Source: JBDKGH01 sp039798265 (GTDB taxonomy: Bacteria; Bacteroidota; Bacteroidia; Flavobacteriales_D; Sanyastnellaceae). From it: a DNA stretch of 18,724 bases. The notes beneath the pieces are model-generated. The model was not told where the DNA came from and ran no database searches. It saw nothing but the letters and a program-made list of their open reading frames with translations. The position numbers were made by a program, and so were the translations under genes. The stretch's first letter is position 1, and each line of letters starts with the position of its first letter. Where the stretch lies: positions 1-18,724 of the forward strand of contig JBDKGH010000107.1 in assembly GCA_039798265.1 (NCBI GenBank), in the 5' to 3' direction. Shown one piece after another: positions 15,838 through 18,724 of the stretch.

Positions 15838-15891
15838 GTGACTGGCAAACTGCAATTTCATCCATTACCAATTCACCTTTTCCTTAATAAA

Positions 15892-17031
15892 TCACTTTGA
15901 AATAGTTTCAGCCTTTTCTTTTATGCGGGTTAGATAGAATCTTGCTCCGATATAAGGATTCTTCAATACTCTACTCAAATTTGTCCTATCGTGATAAGCG
16001 GAAATTCGATCAAATCGCACCCAAGTATGGCCCACGTAAACAGAACATTTCTTGAGAAAAAAGAAATCCATTTCTACACTTGTGTTTCTTCCCTTAGCAT
16101 AATCAGGCAAAGCATTTTGATCAAAAGCCGTTGTAGAATTATCCCTTGAAATACTATATACACTCCAGCCACCAGATGCTCGCAAGGCCAACATGTGTCG
16201 ACTTCCTAGAGGAAAGTTATACTGAGCACCAATAGCAGTACTCTTAGATCGATAACTCCGAGAATATATATTACTAGTACCCGAAAGCACGCCTATTTCT
16301 CCGAAGATATAAATCGTAGGCAAAAGGCGAAATTGGGCTCCAAACATTAAAGAGCTTGCCATACTCAACTTCTCCACCTTATCATGAACCCATAGACGTT
16401 GCATGTAAACGGCTGAACCAACATATCCAGCCACCTTTCCATACCTATATGGTGTAGGCTTTAGCTCACCCGAACGAAAATTTCTAACATAACTAATCTC
16501 CAAATTTTGGCTTCCTTGATCTATCCATGGATACAATTGATTTTTAAATAAAAAATTCAATTGACACGACAGGGAATTTTTCTGATTGATTCTAATGTTA
16601 GCCCCTACAGCCAAAGAGTTTTGTAGCCACTTAGAACGCCTCTCGACACCAATTAAGTTTGCGGTACTTTCAACTTGATTTTTCAAGAAAAAATGATTCC
16701 TAGAAAATTTAATAAATGGATGAATAATACCATCGTTGTTTTTTCGCGTGAAAACCAATCCCACCGTAGGAGCAACATTCTGCAGTCGCGCGTTTGTATT
16801 ACTCGGAAAATGATGGACATACTTGAGATCGAGAGAAATATTCATAAAGCTTAACGCACGTATTTCTCCTCCCCCGGAAAACGACGCTCCAAAGGGTAAA
16901 TTTAGACTTGGATCATTCAACAATGGTGTCCAAACACCAGTTGCAATACGTGGATACCATACTTGTGCGTTTGTTCGAACAGCGAACCAACTAGACAAGC
17001 AAACTAAAAGCATAATTAGTCTAATTTTCAT
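15892..17031 (-). CDS. Outer-membrane beta-barrel protein, paralogue of the partial gene at the right edge
   Basis: 379 residues from the ATG at 17031 (MKIRLIMLLVCLSSWFAVR, then TNAQ, a good signal peptide). The frame is open up to 17148, but that longer N-terminus would lie inside the upstream lipoprotein gene and has no signal-like order. This start overlaps that gene by 11 bp. The mature protein shows alternating strands with aromatic ends over its whole length, and closes with VEMDFFFLKKCSVYVGHTW, ISAYHDRTN and NPYIGARFYLTRI, followed by a short charged tail. The end aligns with the partial gene at 18549-18724 (SxEMxFxF, then GxRFYL). Role unknown; in Bacteroidota such barrels often pair with lipoproteins, and three lie just upstream in the same direction. 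Last gene of the cluster; it converges on the truncated pseudouridine synthase gene. Confidence 0.85.
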   Translation of the reverse strand: MKIRLIMLLVCLSSWFAVRTNAQVWYPRIATGVWTPLLNDPSLNLPFGASFSGGGEIRALSFMNISLDLKYVHHFPSNTNARLQNVAPTVGLVFTRKNNDGIIHPFIKFSRNHFFLKNQVESTANLIGVERRSKWLQNSLAVGANIRINQKNSLSCQLNFLFKNQLYPWIDQGSQNLEISYVRNFRSGELKPTPYRYGKVAGYVGSAVYMQRLWVHDKVEKLSMASSLMFGAQFRLLPTIYIFGEIGVLSGTSNIYSRSYRSKSTAIGAQYNFPLGSRHMLALRASGGWSVYSISRDNSTTAFDQNALPDYAKGRNTSVEMDFFFLKKCSVYVGHTWVRFDRISAYHDRTNLSRVLKNPYIGARFYLTRIKEKAETISK

Positions 17032-17452
17032 CAACATATCGAAAATAATTAATTCCTTCGAAAGGAAAATTCTCAACCACAGCCCCATGAAAGCTAATAG
17101 ACTCCATCGAAACAGTATCAGTGATATCATATAAAACAAGGCTATCACTCCTATTGAAATGAACTATCCTCGATACTGCATATTTCCCAATGAATTCTTC
17201 TGGACGCTTAACCGCCTCACCTGTAGGACAGTTCGCTATCATAACATCATGGTTGTAGAATACAATGTTCTCGAAATTGTGAGCAGAAAAAATCAAGTCG
17301 ATAGTGTAAGGGCTATTTTCATAGTCCACTATTGTATCCAAGGCCTCATTCTCAAACTTCATAACATGCGAAAGCACGTAATGACTTCGACGAAAAGAAT
17401 TTTCCTGTGAACAACTCATCAAAACAATGGCAAAGACTAAGTATTTCATCAT
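17021..17452 (-). CDS. Small lipoprotein A of the right-hand cluster
   Basis: 143 residues. The N-terminus MMKYLVFAIVLMSCSQENS has a lipobox LMSC with the lipidated Cys at 14. The body is mostly beta-like with acidic patches and ends NFPFEGINYFRYVDEN. No known domain is recognised. It is a tandem duplicate of lipoprotein B: the first 40 residues agree at about 32 positions, and both share the FNR(S/N)DSLV and FPFEG(I/L)NYFR blocks, while the middle has diverged. Its last 11 bases overlap the start of the barrel gene, so the two are probably translated together. The 87-bp gap upstream (17453-17539) is very AT-rich, with no clear promoter. Confidence 0.85.
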   Translation of the reverse strand: MMKYLVFAIVLMSCSQENSFRRSHYVLSHVMKFENEALDTIVDYENSPYTIDLIFSAHNFENIVFYNHDVMIANCPTGEAVKRPEEFIGKYAVSRIVHFNRSDSLVLYDITDTVSMESISFHGAVVENFPFEGINYFRYVDEN

Positions 17453-17456
17453 TTTT
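17347..17456. repeat. Tandem duplication, copy 1 (5' end of lipoprotein A)
   Basis: 110 bases that align without gaps to 17863-17972, with 12 mismatches by eye (about 89% identity) and an offset of exactly 516 bp. They cover the ribosome-binding region, the signal peptide and the first 35 or so codons. A second block at 17040-17070 aligns to 17556-17586 with 3 mismatches in 31 bases and the same 516-bp offset, so the whole gene was duplicated in tandem and the middle has since diverged. Confidence 0.85.
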
Positions 17457-17539
17457 TATAAAGTCGATTGATCCGTTACTAGACAAGACTTAACTAATAT
17501 AAGATTTTTCAAATTCATGATAAATTCGAGTTTACTTTA

Positions 17540-17968
17540 TTATTCTCCTTCATTGCGAAAATAATTGAGTCCTTCGAACGGAAAATCCAATACAAATCTC
17601 CCCCCTTTACCAAGCCATTCCCCACTTTCTATATCCTTTATATGAACAATTACCAGACTGTCATTGCGATTAAAGTAAACACTTCTATAGACAGAATAAC
17701 CTCCATGTATCTCATCCACCCCTCGCGCTTCTTCTCCAGATGGCATATTAAAAAGCAACTCTTCTTTTTTAAAGAATGCAAAGTCTTCATAATTATACGC
17801 TGATAGCAGGATATCCAAAGAGTAATCGCTGTTGTCAAAAACTTGCAAAGTATCCAAAACACCATTCTCAAATTTCATTGTGTGCGAAAGCACATTATGA
17901 CTTCGACGAAAAGAATTTTCCCGTGAACAACTCATCAAAACAATGGCTAAGAGTAGGTATCTCATCAT
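17540..17968 (-). CDS. Small lipoprotein B of the right-hand cluster
   Basis: 142 residues, start MMRYLLLAIVLMSCSREN with lipobox LMSC and the lipidated Cys at 14. It is paralogous to lipoprotein A: same SFRRSHxVLSHxMKFEN stretch after the Cys, same (H/Y)FNRxDSLV block, same FPFEGxNYFR end. The first ATG overlaps the stop of the T9SS-domain fragment upstream as ATGA, a translational-coupling arrangement, so it belongs to a polycistron that begins further right. Function unknown; a surface or periplasmic lipoprotein is expected. It ends 87 bases before the start of lipoprotein A. Confidence 0.85.
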   Translation of the reverse strand: MMRYLLLAIVLMSCSRENSFRRSHNVLSHTMKFENGVLDTLQVFDNSDYSLDILLSAYNYEDFAFFKKEELLFNMPSGEEARGVDEIHGGYSVYRSVYFNRNDSLVIVHIKDIESGEWLGKGGRFVLDFPFEGLNYFRNEGE

Positions 17969-17972
17969 TTTT
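17863..17972. repeat. Tandem duplication, copy 2 (5' end of lipoprotein B)
   Basis: Partner of 17347-17456 at an offset of 516 bp, with 98 of 110 bases identical by hand alignment. It includes the start codons and the run of T (A on the coding strand) just upstream of them. Homology stops abruptly just beyond 17972, where this copy runs into the T9SS-domain fragment and the other copy runs into an AT-rich gap. Confidence 0.85.
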
Positions 17973-18126
17973 GCAAACTATATTTATACGCGTATTTTTC
18001 TGTTTTAACAAAATATATTCCATTCGAAAATACGGACAAATCCAAACTAACACTGTTTTTTATCGAATAAAAATTGAATAAAACAATCCCATTAGCATCA
18101 TAAATTTTCACTTCTCCCAAAGCCGA
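17965..18126 (-). pseudogene. Detached T9SS sorting-domain fragment, probably frameshifted from lipoprotein C
   Basis: An open minus-strand frame of 53 codons with no start codon of its own; an in-frame TGA lies just upstream (18127-18129). It reads EVKIYDANGIVLFNF, then SVSLDLSVFSNGIYFVK, then YKYSLQK and stop. That is the conserved core of a T9SS type A C-terminal sorting domain (IYDxxGxxV, then LDLSxLxxGIYFVK). It overlaps the end of the lipoprotein C frame, one base out of register. Removing one G from the GGG at 18116-18118 (CCC on the plus strand) would fuse the two as MIGFG-EVKIYDANG, giving a protein of about 167 residues. Its stop TGA forms an ATGA overlap with the start of lipoprotein B, so the 3' end still looks like a native gene end. 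True decay, phase variation or a sequencing error cannot be separated here. Confidence 0.7.
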
Positions 18127-18469
18127 TCATGTCTTTTGACCTTCCCATAGCATCGATCTGATAATATATTCTCAAAGAATCGACATAGCTATCGTAAAGA
18201 AGACCTGTAGCAAATTGATACCCCGGTCCTTCGATGTTGCTTAATTCCGGCGCCGCGGCATAATCAACTATTCGGACGATTAATCCATCTTCCGTGAAAA
18301 GAATACGATTACCAGTAGCATATTTAGAAACGCCATACAGCCGCAAATCCTGAGAATTAAAGGTATCCCACACACCATCATTCTGCACAATTCTCGAATC
18401 AAATTCAAAATTACTCACTTCATCAATGGAGCGCTTACATCCAAAAATCAGCAATAAGCTTAGGAACAT
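18098..18469 (-). CDS. Small lipoprotein C, diverged relative of A and B, probably 3'-truncated by a frameshift
   Basis: 123 residues from the ATG at 18469; an in-frame TAA four codons upstream fixes this as the first possible ATG. The N-terminus MFLSLLLIFGCKRS has a lipobox IFGC with the lipidated Cys at 11. The body shares spaced positions with lipoproteins A and B: GVWDT (GVLDT in B), a GY block, and VDSLRIYYQID (NDSLVIVHIKD in B). That suggests a common family, though identity is low. The last five residues (RSENL) come from the frame that misses the T9SS sorting domain next to it, so the natural C-terminus is probably different. A 79-bp AT-rich gap separates it from the barrel gene fragment upstream; I see no clear promoter there. 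Confidence 0.75.
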   Translation of the reverse strand: MFLSLLLIFGCKRSIDEVSNFEFDSRIVQNDGVWDTFNSQDLRLYGVSKYATGNRILFTEDGLIVRIVDYAAAPELSNIEGPGYQFATGLLYDSYVDSLRIYYQIDAMGRSKDMIGFGRSENL

Positions 18470-18548
18470 GGATGAATAAATTTAATGAACTTCATCGAAG
18501 ACAGCTATTTATGTTTTCCATTTTAAAAATCGGATACTTCTAAAAACT

Positions 18549-18724
18549 CTATTTATACAAATAAAACCTCAGGCCCACCCCTGGCACCATCAATCTTCCG
18601 CTCACATCGTTATATCCACTTCCGACTCTGTTCGTGTAGAATCTTATACGATTAAACGAGGTAAATGCGGTGACCCTTTTACCAAAATCAAACTCCATTT
18701 CCAAGCTAAAACCGTGTCCAATAG
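18549..18724 (-). CDS. C-terminal end of an outer-membrane beta-barrel protein (5' part beyond window)
   Basis: A minus-strand frame open from the right edge to the TAG at 18549-18551, 57 complete residues: it begins IGHGFSLEMEFDFGKRV and ends LMVPGVGLRFYLYK. Alternating strands and a terminal aromatic/basic end are typical of the last strands of an outer-membrane barrel. It aligns with the C-terminus of the barrel at 15892-17031: S(L/V)EM(E/D)FxF, then (I/V)RF, then G(L/A)RFYL near the end. It is therefore probably the first barrel of a repeated barrel/lipoprotein cassette. It is too short for the track of complete genes and has no start in the window. Confidence 0.75.
   Translation of the reverse strand, partial: IGHGFSLEMEFDFGKRVTAFTSFNRIRFYTNRVGSGYNDVSGRLMVPGVGLRFYLYK

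Noticed and set aside
15666..15887. Plus-strand frame that crosses the stop of the truncated pseudouridine synthase, as a possible frameshifted continuation
   Set aside because: Past the stop it reads VSDWQTAISSITNSPFP and ends. This does not match the catalytic domain that follows the EPILGFML motif in full-length relatives, so a simple frameshift does not explain the truncation.
16823..17134. Plus-strand frame of 103 codons near the barrel/lipoprotein A junction
   Set aside because: It is antisense to the barrel signal peptide and the lipoprotein A 3' end, both of which have clear signals; no independent support.

Overview
The window reads as chromosomal DNA of a Bacteroidota bacterium, most likely from the Flavobacteriales side. 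Four features point that way. Secreted proteins carry type IX secretion (T9SS) C-terminal sorting domains. There is an S46 dipeptidyl-peptidase of the DPP7/DPP11 family. Signal peptides end in the typical AQ. Finally, TAnnTTTG -7 promoter elements lie a few bases before start codons in place of E. coli-like promoters. No species is claimed. I see no rRNA, tRNA, transposase or CRISPR array.

Layout. (1) 1-1047, minus: N-terminal half of a large secreted lamin-tail/CotH-type protein that runs off the left edge. (2) 1238-1366, plus: a 42-residue His-rich single-span membrane microprotein with a good promoter, followed by a hairpin terminator. (3) 6540 to 1436, minus: a four-gene operon with overlapping or nearly touching genes: S8 subtilase, outer-membrane barrel-like protein, membrane-anchored J-domain protein, and S46 dipeptidyl-peptidase (DPP11 type by its S1 arginine). 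It looks like an envelope proteolysis unit. (4) 6590-7621, plus: L-threonine aldolase, convergent with a T9SS-secreted multidomain adhesin-like protein (9501 to 7630). Both stop codons lie inside one perfect palindrome. (5) 9643-10530, plus: a CvfB-type S1 RNA-binding protein. (6) 10619-14678, plus: a probable operon of MBOAT O-acyltransferase (TTG start), TSUP-family permease, DUF6265-like lipoprotein and MeaB-type GTPase. (7) 14985 to 14656, minus: a small three-span membrane protein whose end overlaps the end of meaB. (8) 15070-15837, plus: only the accessory N-terminal module of a Bacteroidota RluA-type pseudouridine synthase; the catalytic half is absent.

From about 15840 to the right edge the DNA looks different. 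It is more AT-rich on the lines I counted and encodes lineage-specific envelope proteins, all on the minus strand: the C-terminal end of an outer-membrane barrel (partial), three related short lipoproteins and a second barrel paralogous to the first. Two of the lipoprotein genes are a recent tandem duplication with a 516-bp period. The third lipoprotein is followed, one frame away, by a recognisable T9SS sorting domain whose stop overlaps the next start (ATGA), so a one-base indel probably split an originally fused gene. The truncated pseudouridine synthase sits exactly at the edge of this block, which suggests that the block's arrival or a deletion removed its catalytic domain. This right-hand cassette of lipoproteins plus barrels is the best candidate for something undescribed.
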